The translations under genes were made by a program, and so were the position numbers. Below the pieces are notes generated by a model. The model ran no database searches, had not been told where the DNA came from, and was given only the letters and a program-made list of their open reading frames with translations. A stretch of 64,000 nucleotides of DNA from Myxococcales bacterium. Its GTDB lineage: Bacteria > Myxococcota_A > Polyangia > Polyangiales > Polyangiaceae. The stretch lies in NCBI GenBank assembly GCA_016794345.1, contig JAEUKE010000258.1:111527-175526 (forward strand), given 5' to 3'. Each line of letters begins with the position of its first letter. Position 1 is the stretch's first letter. Shown one piece after another: positions 24,723-33,222 of the stretch.

Positions 24723-25678
24723 CCAAATCGTTAGCCTCAAGGGTGCTCTCGCGGCCGTGGCTGGGCCCGCTCATCGGCCTCGCGCTGGTCTACGTGCTCC
24801 TCGCCGTGCTCACCGGCGGGGACTTCTTGCGCCCGTTCACCCAGGCGACGATCGCGAAACAAACGGTCATCGTCGGGCTCGGCGCGGTGGGGATGACGCT
24901 GGTCATCGTGGCGGGTGGGATCGATCTCTCGATCGGCTCGGTCGTGGCGCTGGTCGCGGTCGTGGTCGCGTGGGCGCTGCGCGCGGGGCACGGCCCGTGG
25001 GCGGCCGCGGTTTTCGGCCTGGTCGCAGGGCTCGGCTGCGGGCTCGTCAACGGCTCGCTCGTCGCGCGCTTCCGCATCACACCGTTCATCGTGACGCTCG
25101 GGACCATGAGCGCGATCCGAGGGCTCGCGAAGGGGCTCGCGAACGAGCAGAAGATCGACGCCGACGCGCGCGGCCTCGACGAGCTCATGGCGATGCGCCC
25201 AGGGAGCCTCTCGCTCTTGCCAATCGGCGTGTTCATCGCCCTGGCGCTGGCCGCCGCGGGCGCCGTGCTCCTCGAGCGCGCACGGCTCGGCCGTCACCTC
25301 GTCGCGGTGGGCTCGAGCCCGGCGGCGGCGCGCCTCGCGGGCCTCTCGATCGGCGGGGTCACCGTCGCTGCCTACACGATCGCCGGGCTCCTGGCCGGCG
25401 TCGCAGGCGTGATGGACTTCGCGACGCTGACGGTCGGCGATCCGACCGGCTCGGTCGGCCTCGAGCTCGCGGTCATCGCGGCGGTCGTGATCGGCGGCGG
25501 CTCGCTCTCCGGCGGGCAGGGTTCGATCCCGGGCAGCCTCATCGGCGCGCTCCTGATGACGGTGCTCGCCACCGGCGCGACCCAGCTCGGCGTGGCGAAC
25601 TGGGTCCAGGAGATCTTGACCGGATTCATCATCGTCGCGGCCGTCGGTCTCGACAGGCTGCGCCAGAAGACGACCTGA
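24719..25678 (+). CDS. Sugar ABC transporter permease (RbsC type)
   Basis: 319 residues with about nine hydrophobic segments. Family signature VIVAGGIDLSIGSVVAL is at about 60-76, followed by NGSLVARFRITPFIVTLGTM in the cytoplasmic coupling region and VVIGGGSLSGGQGSIPGSLIG near 260-280, both typical of BPD_transp_2 permeases. The start ATG 24719 overlaps the ATPase stop. It likely works as a homodimer with the two-domain ATPase. The operon ends here; a convergent lipoprotein gene ends 3 bp after its stop. No sugar kinase or isomerase is linked, so the substrate remains open. Confidence 0.94.
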   Translation: MTKSLASRVLSRPWLGPLIGLALVYVLLAVLTGGDFLRPFTQATIAKQTVIVGLGAVGMTLVIVAGGIDLSIGSVVALVAVVVAWALRAGHGPWAAAVFGLVAGLGCGLVNGSLVARFRITPFIVTLGTMSAIRGLAKGLANEQKIDADARGLDELMAMRPGSLSLLPIGVFIALALAAAGAVLLERARLGRHLVAVGSSPAAARLAGLSIGGVTVAAYTIAGLLAGVAGVMDFATLTVGDPTGSVGLELAVIAAVVIGGGSLSGGQGSIPGSLIGALLMTVLATGATQLGVANWVQEILTGFIIVAAVGLDRLRQKTT

Positions 25679-25681
25679 GCG

Positions 25682-27532
25682 TCACTGCGGGACGGGCGGG
25701 ACCACGACCTCGCTCAGCGGCTGCACCGAGGCGCCAGCCGGGTAGGCGTAGCTGACGTATTGCGAATAGGGGAACTGCAGCACGCTCGGGTCGCCGCCGG
25801 TCGCGCCGCTCCCCCAGCCCCACACGGTGATCGTGAAGGGCGCCGCGCTGCTCGCTTCGTGGCGGCCGTTGTCGCAGCCGTTCTGCGGCTGGAAGTTGCC
25901 GGTCACGAGATCGACGTACGCGTATTGATAGGTCCCGCCCGAGCCGATGGGCTGCCAGCCGGTGATGGGACCGCTCATGCACGCGAGCTTCACGTCCTGG
26001 AACCCGCTCGGACCGGACTTGCGGATGACGGTGAGGCTGGTCTCCGGGTAGGTCGGATCGGTGAAGAACACGTATTGATCCAGGAACTGCTCCGACGGGA
26101 TCGCGTTCACCGTCTCCGGGTCGCCGCGGCAATCCCCGAACTGATCGACGCTGACCTGCGAGCAGCCGGTCATGTGGCCCGACACGTAGAAGGGGTGATC
26201 TTTGTCCTGGCTCTTCACCACGAACGGAGCCGAGGTCGAAAACTCCACGATCTGCCCGGACCCGATGGTGGTCGGCGCACCCGCCGGCGGCGCCGGGTCG
26301 TAGCTCAGCGTCGTGCCGTCGACCGCGCCGACGATGCGCCACGGCGGCGACTCCTCCACGTTGGGGAACCGATTGCGGTGGTGCACGGCCGCGTATTCGG
26401 TCCCGAGCGCGCGCACGGGCGGGATCATCTGATGGCCGGCGTCGCAGGCGAACACGCCCGAGTCGGGGATGACCATGCAGCGGTTTCCGCCGAGGAGCCC
26501 GATGGGCTTCGTCGATTGTACGGGGCTGCCGGTGAGGTCCGTCTCCTGCGTGAACTGGAGCACCTGCCCGCGGTTGATCGTATAGGTGGCCGGAACGCCC
26601 GCGCCCGTCGCCGGCACGCCCGGGCCGCCGACGATCGCCGCCGTCGGGCTGATCGTGACCTGCGTGTCGTCTTCAGCCGCGACGATCTGCACGTATTCGT
26701 AGAAGTCCGGCGTGCCCGGGCTCGTCTGCTTGTAAGGCTCGACCGCGATGTAGTTGGTGTCCCAAGCGCTCGTCGGCAACAGCAGCGTCGCGCTGGTGAT
26801 CGCGCTCGGGCCGCCGCCGTAGGGGAAGATGTCGTACGCGACGACCGGTACGCTCGACGTGATGCGGAAGGAGCTCGCGATGCCCGTCCCGTGGAGCGCG
26901 GCGTCCTGCGCGGAGACCGCCGTGGTGATGCCGGCCGGGCATGCCGGCGTGTAGAGGCCGCCGGGGTTGAACTGCGCGAGGAACAGGACGGCCACCTGCC
27001 CCGGTGGGATCTGCCCGCCCGGCAGCGGATCGTAGGTGATCGACGCGCCGCTCCCGTTCGGGATGCGCGCGAACGACGAGGCGTCGAGCATCTGTCCGTC
27101 GCGCTCGACGACGAGGCTCGCAGGGGTGGTCCACGTGTTCGCCACGAACGCGGCGAAACACGCGCCTTGGGAGAACGTCACGTCGGGGTTCACCGTGTAG
27201 TAGTCGCACCCGACCGAGCTCTTGTTCGCCTTCGCCGCGTCACACGCCGGGATGCAAGCACCCGCGGCGCAGCCTTGATCGTCGGCGCAGGTCTTCACGA
27301 CCTGCCCGTCACACACGACGTCGTGCAGATCCGCCGAGCAGGTCAGGTTCTCGCACGTTCCCCCGCCGCCCTGGCCGAACCCGCCTCCCTGTCCGGTCGT
27401 CCCCGGACCGTTTGCGGCGCTCGCGCCGCTGCCGCCCGTGCCTGTGTCCTCGTTGCCGGCCTCACACCCCGAGCAAGCGGAGAGAGCCATCGCCACGCAA
27501 CCCAACACCACCCCCAAAGCCAAGCCTCGCAT
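25682..27532 (-). CDS. IgGFc-binding-domain lipoprotein
   Basis: 616 residues from ATG 27532 (signal MRGLALGVVLGCVAMALSAC with lipobox Cys). A Gly-rich linker and a small Cys module (CENLTCSADLHDVVCDGQVVKTC) are followed by a long beta-rich region. That region matches the IgGFc-binding N-terminal domain found in mucin-like proteins and many myxobacterial lipoproteins: SSVPVVAYDIFPYGG, LLPTSAWDTNYIAVEPY, VQIVAAEDDTQVTISP, LGGNRCMVIPD and GHQMIPPVRALGTEYA. In bacteria the role is unknown, probably adhesive and surface bound. It converges with the sugar importer. Confidence 0.9.
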   Translation of the reverse strand: MRGLALGVVLGCVAMALSACSGCEAGNEDTGTGGSGASAANGPGTTGQGGGFGQGGGGTCENLTCSADLHDVVCDGQVVKTCADDQGCAAGACIPACDAAKANKSSVGCDYYTVNPDVTFSQGACFAAFVANTWTTPASLVVERDGQMLDASSFARIPNGSGASITYDPLPGGQIPPGQVAVLFLAQFNPGGLYTPACPAGITTAVSAQDAALHGTGIASSFRITSSVPVVAYDIFPYGGGPSAITSATLLLPTSAWDTNYIAVEPYKQTSPGTPDFYEYVQIVAAEDDTQVTISPTAAIVGGPGVPATGAGVPATYTINRGQVLQFTQETDLTGSPVQSTKPIGLLGGNRCMVIPDSGVFACDAGHQMIPPVRALGTEYAAVHHRNRFPNVEESPPWRIVGAVDGTTLSYDPAPPAGAPTTIGSGQIVEFSTSAPFVVKSQDKDHPFYVSGHMTGCSQVSVDQFGDCRGDPETVNAIPSEQFLDQYVFFTDPTYPETSLTVIRKSGPSGFQDVKLACMSGPITGWQPIGSGGTYQYAYVDLVTGNFQPQNGCDNGRHEASSAAPFTITVWGWGSGATGGDPSVLQFPYSQYVSYAYPAGASVQPLSEVVVPPVPQ

Positions 27533-27600
27533 GGGGCAGATGATCGCACCGCTCGACGCCACCGGACAAGCCACGCCGCGCGGGCTACGTTTGTCGAGTC

Positions 27601-28311
27601 ATGACCCCCGGGAGCTTGTGGTCGTCTTTGCCCGTCCTGGCGCTGCTGGCGGGCGCCCCGAGTGCTCCCGACGCGCCCTCGCCTGCCCCGACGCCCGCGA
27701 AAGATGGCGACGCACCGAAGCGCACGTACGTCGTCGCGGCGATGGGTGACTCGCTGACCGACCGGAAGTCACACGGCGGCCTCTACCTCGATCACCTGAA
27801 GAAGAAGTGCCCGAAGAGCCGGTTCGACAGCTACGGCAAGGGCGGGCAGATGGTGAGCCAGATGCGAAAGCGCTTCGAGCGCGACATCTTCGGGGAAGAC
27901 AAACCCAAGTACACACACGTCATCATCCTCGGCGGAATCGGCGACATCCTCAGCAACGAGACCGCGAAGCGCACCACCACGAAGATCACGGCCGACCTCG
28001 CCGCGATGTACGCGACGGCCAAGAAACATGACACGACCGTGATCGCCATGACGCTCCCGCCGTGGGGCGGCGCCAAGGCCTACAACGAGGCGCGCGACCA
28101 GATGACGGGGGAGCTCGTCAGGTGGGTCCTCGTTCGCAAGAAGGCGCTCGAGGTCGACGTGTCCGTCGACATCTACTCGCGGCTCTCCTGCGGCAAAGAC
28201 CGGGAGCTCTGCGACGACTACGCATGGCCGGACAAGCTCCACTGGAACAAGGCCGGCCACGAGGTCGTGGGAGAGGTGCTGTTCGAGTCGGTCTTCGCGG
28301 ACTGCGAGTGA
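27601..28311 (+). CDS. Exported SGNH/GDSL hydrolase
   Basis: 236 residues. N-terminal signal (LWSSLPVLALLAGAPSAP) without a Cys, then a Pro/Ala linker. Catalytic blocks of SGNH hydrolases are visible: block I AAMGDSLTD with the Ser nucleophile at about residue 51, block III-like IILGGIGDILSN, and block V PDKLHWNKAGH with the Asp and His. The usual Asn of block III is replaced in the short loop GGIGD, a variant seen in many members. It probably hydrolyses an ester on a cell-wall sugar or lipid outside the cytoplasm. Two Cys pairs near the end (CGKDRELC) may form a disulfide. Divergent from the lipoprotein at 25682. Confidence 0.85.
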   Translation: MTPGSLWSSLPVLALLAGAPSAPDAPSPAPTPAKDGDAPKRTYVVAAMGDSLTDRKSHGGLYLDHLKKKCPKSRFDSYGKGGQMVSQMRKRFERDIFGEDKPKYTHVIILGGIGDILSNETAKRTTTKITADLAAMYATAKKHDTTVIAMTLPPWGGAKAYNEARDQMTGELVRWVLVRKKALEVDVSVDIYSRLSCGKDRELCDDYAWPDKLHWNKAGHEVVGEVLFESVFADCE

Positions 28312-28314
28312 ACG

Positions 28315-29481
28315 TTACTGCGCGTCGGCCGTGATGAGCGCCTCGATCTCCGCGAAGCTGCCGAAGCCGTTCTGGACCTCGAGCACGTTGAGATCGGGAT
28401 CGACGATCGCCATCGACGGGTAGCCGACGGTGTCGCCGAACACGTCGATGAACATCGTCAGCCCCCAGCCGCGGTCGGCGAGCACCGGCGAGGTGAGGTC
28501 GTAGTTGTTCGTCCACGTGTCGAGCATGTTCTTCGTCGTCTCGCCGAGCGGGTTGGAGAGCGACGGCGCGAGCAACGTGACGACGTAGACGGTGATGCCC
28601 TGGGCGGCCATGTCGGCGATGAACGCCTCCTCGTCGCCGGCCATCGCCTGGCAAGGCGGGCAGTCGCGGGCGCCCATCTCGACGATGAGGTAGGCGCCCT
28701 TCAGATCGTGGAGGCGCACGGTCTCGTCGCACTTGTCCTTGAAGAGCCCGTCCGGCATCTGCTGGCCGACCACGACGGTGTAGTCGCCGGTGTACGCGGG
28801 CGGGTCGGCCTTGGGCCAGCCGCACGTGTACGTGGCGGGCGGCGTGAAGCCGTTCATCGGGTCGCCCTCCTCGGTGCCCATCGTGAAGGCGCCCGCGATG
28901 GCGAACTCCATCGTCCCGCCGACCGGAGCCTCGAGCATGGTCACCGCGTGGGTCACGGTGCCCATCGTGCCGTCGAGCGCGATCGTCCCCTGCTCCGCCA
29001 TCCGGATGCCGGTGCCGCGGTAGTAGGTGCCGTTGCCGTAGCCGATCCACTCCTCCTCGAGCGGGGCCAGATCGGGCGAGACCTGCGAGAAGCAGTCCTC
29101 CAGGCCTTCGGTCATCTCGACCGTCGACTTGAAGATCACCTCGCAGTCCGGGCAGAACCACTTCGCCGAGTTGTCTTCCACGCCCTCGTAGTGACGCGTG
29201 TACGTGCAGTCGGTCGCGCCCGCGGCCTTGGCCACCTCGTCGAACGTCACCGTCCACGTCACGTCGCCCAGGATGTTGTCGCGCATGAGCGGAGGCGGGT
29301 TGTTCATGCCACCTTCGCCGCCGGTGCCGCCCGTCGAAGACGAGGTGTCACCCGTGGTCGTCGTCGGGCTGTCGCCACCGCCGGAACCGCCGTCCGAGGG
29401 CGTAGCGCTCTCGTCACCGCAGGCGACGGCGAGAGGGAGGGAAGCGAAGGCGGCGAGGGCGAGGAGGGTGGTTCGGCTCAC
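28315..29481 (-). CDS. Lipoprotein with C-terminal thioredoxin-fold domain (CPPC)
   Basis: 388 residues. Lipobox Cys21 (LAVACGDE), Ser/Thr/Gly linker to 60. The first domain (about 65-225) contains CPDC at 110-113, likely a metal or disulfide site in a beta-rich fold. The second domain (about 235-385) is a thioredoxin/redoxin fold: DLKGAYLIVEMGARDCPPC with CPPC at 274-277, then a strand VYVVTLL and the cis-Pro region VGYPSMAIVD. Comparable lipoproteins act as periplasmic thiol oxidoreductases; given the number of Cys-rich lipoproteins nearby, disulfide formation or repair is a reasonable guess. It converges with the hydrolase gene, only 3 bp apart. Confidence 0.85.
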   Translation of the reverse strand: MSRTTLLALAAFASLPLAVACGDESATPSDGGSGGGDSPTTTTGDTSSSTGGTGGEGGMNNPPPLMRDNILGDVTWTVTFDEVAKAAGATDCTYTRHYEGVEDNSAKWFCPDCEVIFKSTVEMTEGLEDCFSQVSPDLAPLEEEWIGYGNGTYYRGTGIRMAEQGTIALDGTMGTVTHAVTMLEAPVGGTMEFAIAGAFTMGTEEGDPMNGFTPPATYTCGWPKADPPAYTGDYTVVVGQQMPDGLFKDKCDETVRLHDLKGAYLIVEMGARDCPPCQAMAGDEEAFIADMAAQGITVYVVTLLAPSLSNPLGETTKNMLDTWTNNYDLTSPVLADRGWGLTMFIDVFGDTVGYPSMAIVDPDLNVLEVQNGFGSFAEIEALITADAQ

Positions 29482-29513
29482 GGTCCGACGCTAGATCGGC
29501 TGCCGGCGCTCCG

Positions 29514-30182
29514 CTACGGTGCCCGCGCGCTCGCCCAGGTGATCACGACCCGAGATCGAGCCCGCTGGTAGAACGCGTCGAGCGCCTCGGAGAGCCGCTG
29601 CGCGACGACCCAGCGGCGCAGCTCACCCGAGACCTCCGCAAACGGCTGCTTGGAGAAGGGCGTCTGCCCCGACGCGTGCAGCTGGCGCAGCTCGAGGTCC
29701 GTCGGATCGACCTGGGGGGCGACCATGCGATCGAGGTAGAGGCTCGCCCGGGCCGTGCGGCGGAGCAGCGCGTCGAGCTCGTCGGTCGAGATGCGCTCGA
29801 TATCGAGCGCGGCCCGCAGCCGCTCTTCCCCACCCACACGCGAAAGCAAGAAGCGCCGCGCGCGTGTGGCCTGCTCACCCACCTGCGCCGGAGTGGGCGC
29901 CGGGTCGAGGGGGAGCTCGGCCAGGAGAGCCTCGGTCACGTGGCGCGCCAGCGCCGCGCGGACCTGAGGCTCGGTGATCGGCGCGGTCGGCGCCTCCCCT
30001 GCGGCCATCGCTTCGAGGCGCGCCTCGAAGGCGAGCTCCCGCGCGAAGATGGGCCGAGCCTTTCCCGGCTTGCCGCCCTCCACCACGCGCCAGCGCCCGA
30101 TGACGCGATCGACGAGAGACGGCGCCGCGGAGGCCGTCGCGGGGACAAACGTCAGCAAGAGGGCGAGCCAGAGCGCCCTCAC
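29514..30182 (-). CDS. SurA-N-like periplasmic chaperone without PPIase domain
   Basis: 222 residues. GTG 30182 overlaps the ybbR stop as GTGA. Signal RALWLALLLTFVPATASA/AP. The mature helix-rich sequence follows the SurA N-domain plan: VDRVIG, then ARELAFEARLEA in place of the usual ILLSELR, a long helical core, VDPTDLELRQLHA and a C-terminal helix-strand QRLSEALDAFYQRARSRVVITW. No parvulin PPIase motif is present, so it would be a chaperone-only member. Assignment is from pattern and is moderate. The end of the folP-cdaA-ybbR operon is an unusual place for it; it may escort an outer-membrane or exported protein. Confidence 0.65.
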   Translation of the reverse strand: MRALWLALLLTFVPATASAAPSLVDRVIGRWRVVEGGKPGKARPIFARELAFEARLEAMAAGEAPTAPITEPQVRAALARHVTEALLAELPLDPAPTPAQVGEQATRARRFLLSRVGGEERLRAALDIERISTDELDALLRRTARASLYLDRMVAPQVDPTDLELRQLHASGQTPFSKQPFAEVSGELRRWVVAQRLSEALDAFYQRARSRVVITWASARAP

Positions 30183-31114
30183 CACTTGACCGTCACCTCT
30201 TTGGGCTCGACCTCGGCGTCGACGTTCGGGATGTCGACCTTCACACGGGCGCGCACGCTGCCCTTCTTGGCCAGATCGGTTTCGGGGGGCAGCTCCACGT
30301 ACGGGGCGATCTGTTCGGCCTCCAGGCTCGCCACCACGTCGGGGGCGCCTCGCACCTTCACGGTCACCCGCTCCGGCGCGGTCGTCGCCTTGGGCGCGCC
30401 GATCACGTCGACGCGCAGCCCCTTGAACGCGCTCAGGCGCTCCTCGCGGGCGATCTCGATCGTGGCCTCGACGGTGCCCATGTTGAAAGACACGCCCTCG
30501 GGAGGCAGATCGAGCAGGAGCTTTCGCGTGTGGTACCCCTCGGTGAGGCCGGTCACGTCGAACGACTGCGCGCGTGCGACCTGGATGAGGTTCACGATGC
30601 TCTGGGGCCCCTGCGCCAGGACGGTCTCGGGGTTGGTCGTCACCGAGCCGCGCACGGTGTAGTCCTCCGGCGGATCGCCGGTTCGACCGACCTGCACAGG
30701 CACGGGCTTGGAGACGACGTCGTCCCAGCGGAGCTCGATGCGCGACGGGAAGATCTCCTCGACCTGGAGGCCAGGTGGGATGTTCGGGATCATCGACGGG
30801 TCGACCTGGATGGTGTTGCCGACCCCGGACGACAGGTCGAGCACGATCGTGCCGAGGTCGCGAGGCAGCGACTCGAGCTGCGTGCGCGGGCCGACGAGCT
30901 TCACGCTGAGCTCGGCCGGCGGCTCCTTGATGAGGACGCGATTCGCCGAATCGACGGGCGTCGTGTACGCCACGCCGACGTCGAAGCGCATCTCGGCGCG
31001 CTCGGCCCCGCGGATGAACACGAAGAAGCCGAAGGCGCAGAGGAGCGAGACGATCTTCAGACCGACGTTGTCGAAGAGCGCCTCGCGCGCGAAGGTGGCG
31101 GCACGGATCTTCAC
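30179..31114 (-). CDS. ybbR: YbbR-domain protein (CdaR), regulator of diadenylate cyclase
   Basis: 311 residues. A single N-terminal membrane helix (about 17-36, VGLKIVSLLCAFGFFVFIRG) is followed by an extracytoplasmic tail of three YbbR repeats, seen as strands such as ELSVKLVGPRTQLESLP, PVPVQVGRTGDPPEDY and PERVTVKVRGAPDVVASL. In the well-known cdaA-ybbR arrangement this protein binds the cyclase and modulates c-di-AMP synthesis. Its ATG at 31114 overlaps the cdaA stop (ATGA) and its own stop overlaps the SurA-like start (GTGA). Confidence 0.93.
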   Translation of the reverse strand: MKIRAATFAREALFDNVGLKIVSLLCAFGFFVFIRGAERAEMRFDVGVAYTTPVDSANRVLIKEPPAELSVKLVGPRTQLESLPRDLGTIVLDLSSGVGNTIQVDPSMIPNIPPGLQVEEIFPSRIELRWDDVVSKPVPVQVGRTGDPPEDYTVRGSVTTNPETVLAQGPQSIVNLIQVARAQSFDVTGLTEGYHTRKLLLDLPPEGVSFNMGTVEATIEIAREERLSAFKGLRVDVIGAPKATTAPERVTVKVRGAPDVVASLEAEQIAPYVELPPETDLAKKGSVRARVKVDIPNVDAEVEPKEVTVKW

Positions 31115-32268
31115 GGCTCCTCGCTGCGAGGGGCGCGCTCCGACGGCTCCTCGGGGTTGGGGCGGGGCGAGACGAAGCTCGATCGCTCGGAGACCGGCGG
31201 CTCGTCACCAGACGGCGCGCTGCTCGTTCGCCCGGCCGGCGGGTTCGGCAAGAGGCTCTTCGTGGCCTTCGGCATGGGTGTGCTGACGCCCTTGGCCGGC
31301 GTGGGCGCAGGCTCCAGGACGCGCTCGGAGGCACGTTTCTCCGCGCGCACCTTGGGGATGGGCGTGCTCGTCGGGGCGGGCGGCGGGTTCACCGAGATCG
31401 AGTGACCGGGCTTGCCGGAGGAGGGAGCCGCGACCGGCGTCACCGTGGCCTCCTTGCCCTCCGCTTTTGCGGCGGCGCGCTGCTCAAGCAGGCCTGCGAG
31501 CGACTGGCGGAGGAGCGTCGCGTCGATGTTCGGGACGATGTTGCCGTTGAAGCAGAAGCTGATGGTTCCCCGCTCCTCGCTCACGACGACGACCACCGCG
31601 TCCGTCTCCTCCGTGATGCCGATGGCGGCCTGGTGCCGGGTTCCCATGCTCCTGTCGACCTTGCCCTCCTTGGCCTCGGGCATGGGGAAGAAGACACCCG
31701 CGCGGGCGATCTTCAGGTCTCGAATGACGACAGCACCGTCATGAAGCTTGTTGACGCTCTCCGGATAGAAGATGGCGACGAGCAGCTCCCGCGTGACCGC
31801 GGCGTTGATGAGGACGCCCTCGCGCTGCGTGAAATCCCCGAGGTTCGCGTCCTGCTCGAACGCGATGATGGCGCCGATTCGGTGCCGGGCGAGCTCGGTC
31901 ACCGCGGCGACGACCTCGTCGATGACACGTGTCTGCTCCTGCTTCCGGCGGCCGGTGAACCACGCGCGACCGCCGACCCGGATCAGCGCACGACGGATGT
32001 CGTTCTGGAACACGACCACCACGATGAGGATGAGCGACGACAGGACGTACGAGAGCAGGCTCAGCAGCGTGACGAGCTGCAGGTATTTGGCCGCGACATA
32101 GAGGAGGAACACGACACCCAGGCCGGTGCCGACCTGCATGGCGCGCGTGCCGCGGACGACGAGGAGCAGGCGGTAGATGACGTAAGCGACGATGAAGATG
32201 TCGAGGAAGTCGCGCGCGACCTCGAGCGCCGACCGGCCGGCGAACACTCGCTCGATGGACTCAAGCAC
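31111..32268 (-). CDS. cdaA: Membrane diadenylate cyclase CdaA with long Pro-rich C-terminal tail
   Basis: Makes c-di-AMP from two ATP. 385 residues against about 270 for typical CdaA. Three membrane helices at about 21-38, 45-62 and 66-88; DAC domain at about 110-262 with LHDGAVVIRD (DGA 177-179) and GTRHQAAIG (RHQ 211-213, where RHR is most common). Residues 264-385 form an additional Pro/Ser/Thr/Ala-rich, probably disordered tail with repeated TPxPKxxxE segments. The GTG start overlaps the folP stop by 8 bases. folP-cdaA-ybbR order supports the assignment. Confidence 0.94.
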   Translation of the reverse strand: MLESIERVFAGRSALEVARDFLDIFIVAYVIYRLLLVVRGTRAMQVGTGLGVVFLLYVAAKYLQLVTLLSLLSYVLSSLILIVVVVFQNDIRRALIRVGGRAWFTGRRKQEQTRVIDEVVAAVTELARHRIGAIIAFEQDANLGDFTQREGVLINAAVTRELLVAIFYPESVNKLHDGAVVIRDLKIARAGVFFPMPEAKEGKVDRSMGTRHQAAIGITEETDAVVVVVSEERGTISFCFNGNIVPNIDATLLRQSLAGLLEQRAAAKAEGKEATVTPVAAPSSGKPGHSISVNPPPAPTSTPIPKVRAEKRASERVLEPAPTPAKGVSTPMPKATKSLLPNPPAGRTSSAPSGDEPPVSERSSFVSPRPNPEEPSERAPRSEEP

Positions 32269-33115
32269 GGCGCACCGCCTCGTCGAAGGCGAGCGCCTGC
32301 TTCACGGCGGCGACATCGTGGACCCGAAGGACCGCCGCGCCCTTCTGGGCGCACACGAGGCAAGACGCGATCGTCGCGCCGAGCCGCTCCTCGGGAGGCG
32401 GCTGCTCGCGCCCCGGCTCCGTCGTCACGACCGCCAGGAACGACTTGCGGCTCGAGCCGACGAGGACCGGGAAGCCGAGCGCCACGAGCTCCTCCAGGCG
32501 GCGGCACAGCTCGAGCGAGTGACGCGCGCTCTTGTGGAAGCCGAGGCCCGGGTCGAGCATCACGTCGGACTCCGGCAGACCCCGCTCGAGCGCGGCGTCT
32601 TTCGCTGCCGACCACTCGCGCGCCACGTCCGCCACGACGTCGCCGTAGGCGCGCTCCTCCGTGGAAGAAAAGCCTGACATCTTCGTCATCGACCCGCGGC
32701 TGTGCATGAGCGCCAGCATCGCGCCGCCGCGACGGGCCACGTCCGCCAACGGACCGGCCGCGGCCAGGTCCACCGAGTTGACGAGCTCCGCCCCCTCGTC
32801 CACCGCGTAGGCCGCGACCTCGGGCAACGTCGTGTCGACCGACACGGCGACCCCGAGCTCCGCCACGCGACGGATGATGTTGCCGATGCGCGCCACCTGC
32901 TCGCCGGCAGGGACGGGCTGGGCGTTGGGCCGTGTCGACTCCGCTCCGACGTCGATCATGGACGCGCCCTCGCGGACCATACGCTCGGCGGCTGCCAGCG
33001 CATTTCCGTCATCGAGGAACCGTCCCCCGTCACTGAACGAGTCCGGCGTGCGGTTCAGCACGCCCATGAGGAGCGGCCCCTCGCGAGAACGCAGCGTGTC
33101 TCGGAGGGAGGCCAT
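32261..33115 (-). CDS. folP: Dihydropteroate synthase
   Basis: Condenses p-aminobenzoate with dihydropterin pyrophosphate in folate synthesis. 284 residues, family length. LMGVLNRTPDSFSDGG at 16-31, GASMIDVGAESTRPNAQPV at about 50-68, VSVDTTLPEVA, LMHSRGSM, MLDPGLGFHKSARHSLEL (pterin/PABA site), LVGSSRKSFL and the C-terminal LRVHDV are all present. First gene of the folP-cdaA-ybbR-SurA-like operon, coupled to cdaA by overlap. A Ser/Thr kinase gene ends about 107 bp upstream. Confidence 0.96.
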   Translation of the reverse strand: MASLRDTLRSREGPLLMGVLNRTPDSFSDGGRFLDDGNALAAAERMVREGASMIDVGAESTRPNAQPVPAGEQVARIGNIIRRVAELGVAVSVDTTLPEVAAYAVDEGAELVNSVDLAAAGPLADVARRGGAMLALMHSRGSMTKMSGFSSTEERAYGDVVADVAREWSAAKDAALERGLPESDVMLDPGLGFHKSARHSLELCRRLEELVALGFPVLVGSSRKSFLAVVTTEPGREQPPPEERLGATIASCLVCAQKGAAVLRVHDVAAVKQALAFDEAVRRA

Positions 33116-33222
33116 AGGAATTGCTTATCAACCCAGGCCCCCCCGGGCAACACACCTGCCCCGGCCTCCTCCGTGCCCAGCCGTCGGCCACGCGGGGCAG
33201 CCGCCGCGTCCGGTTCCGCGCC

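Noticed and set aside
29514..31334. A 606-residue protein covering the SurA-like and YbbR regions on the minus strand
   Set aside because: Only the last 222 residues look like protein; the rest is the wrong frame of ybbR and cdaA.
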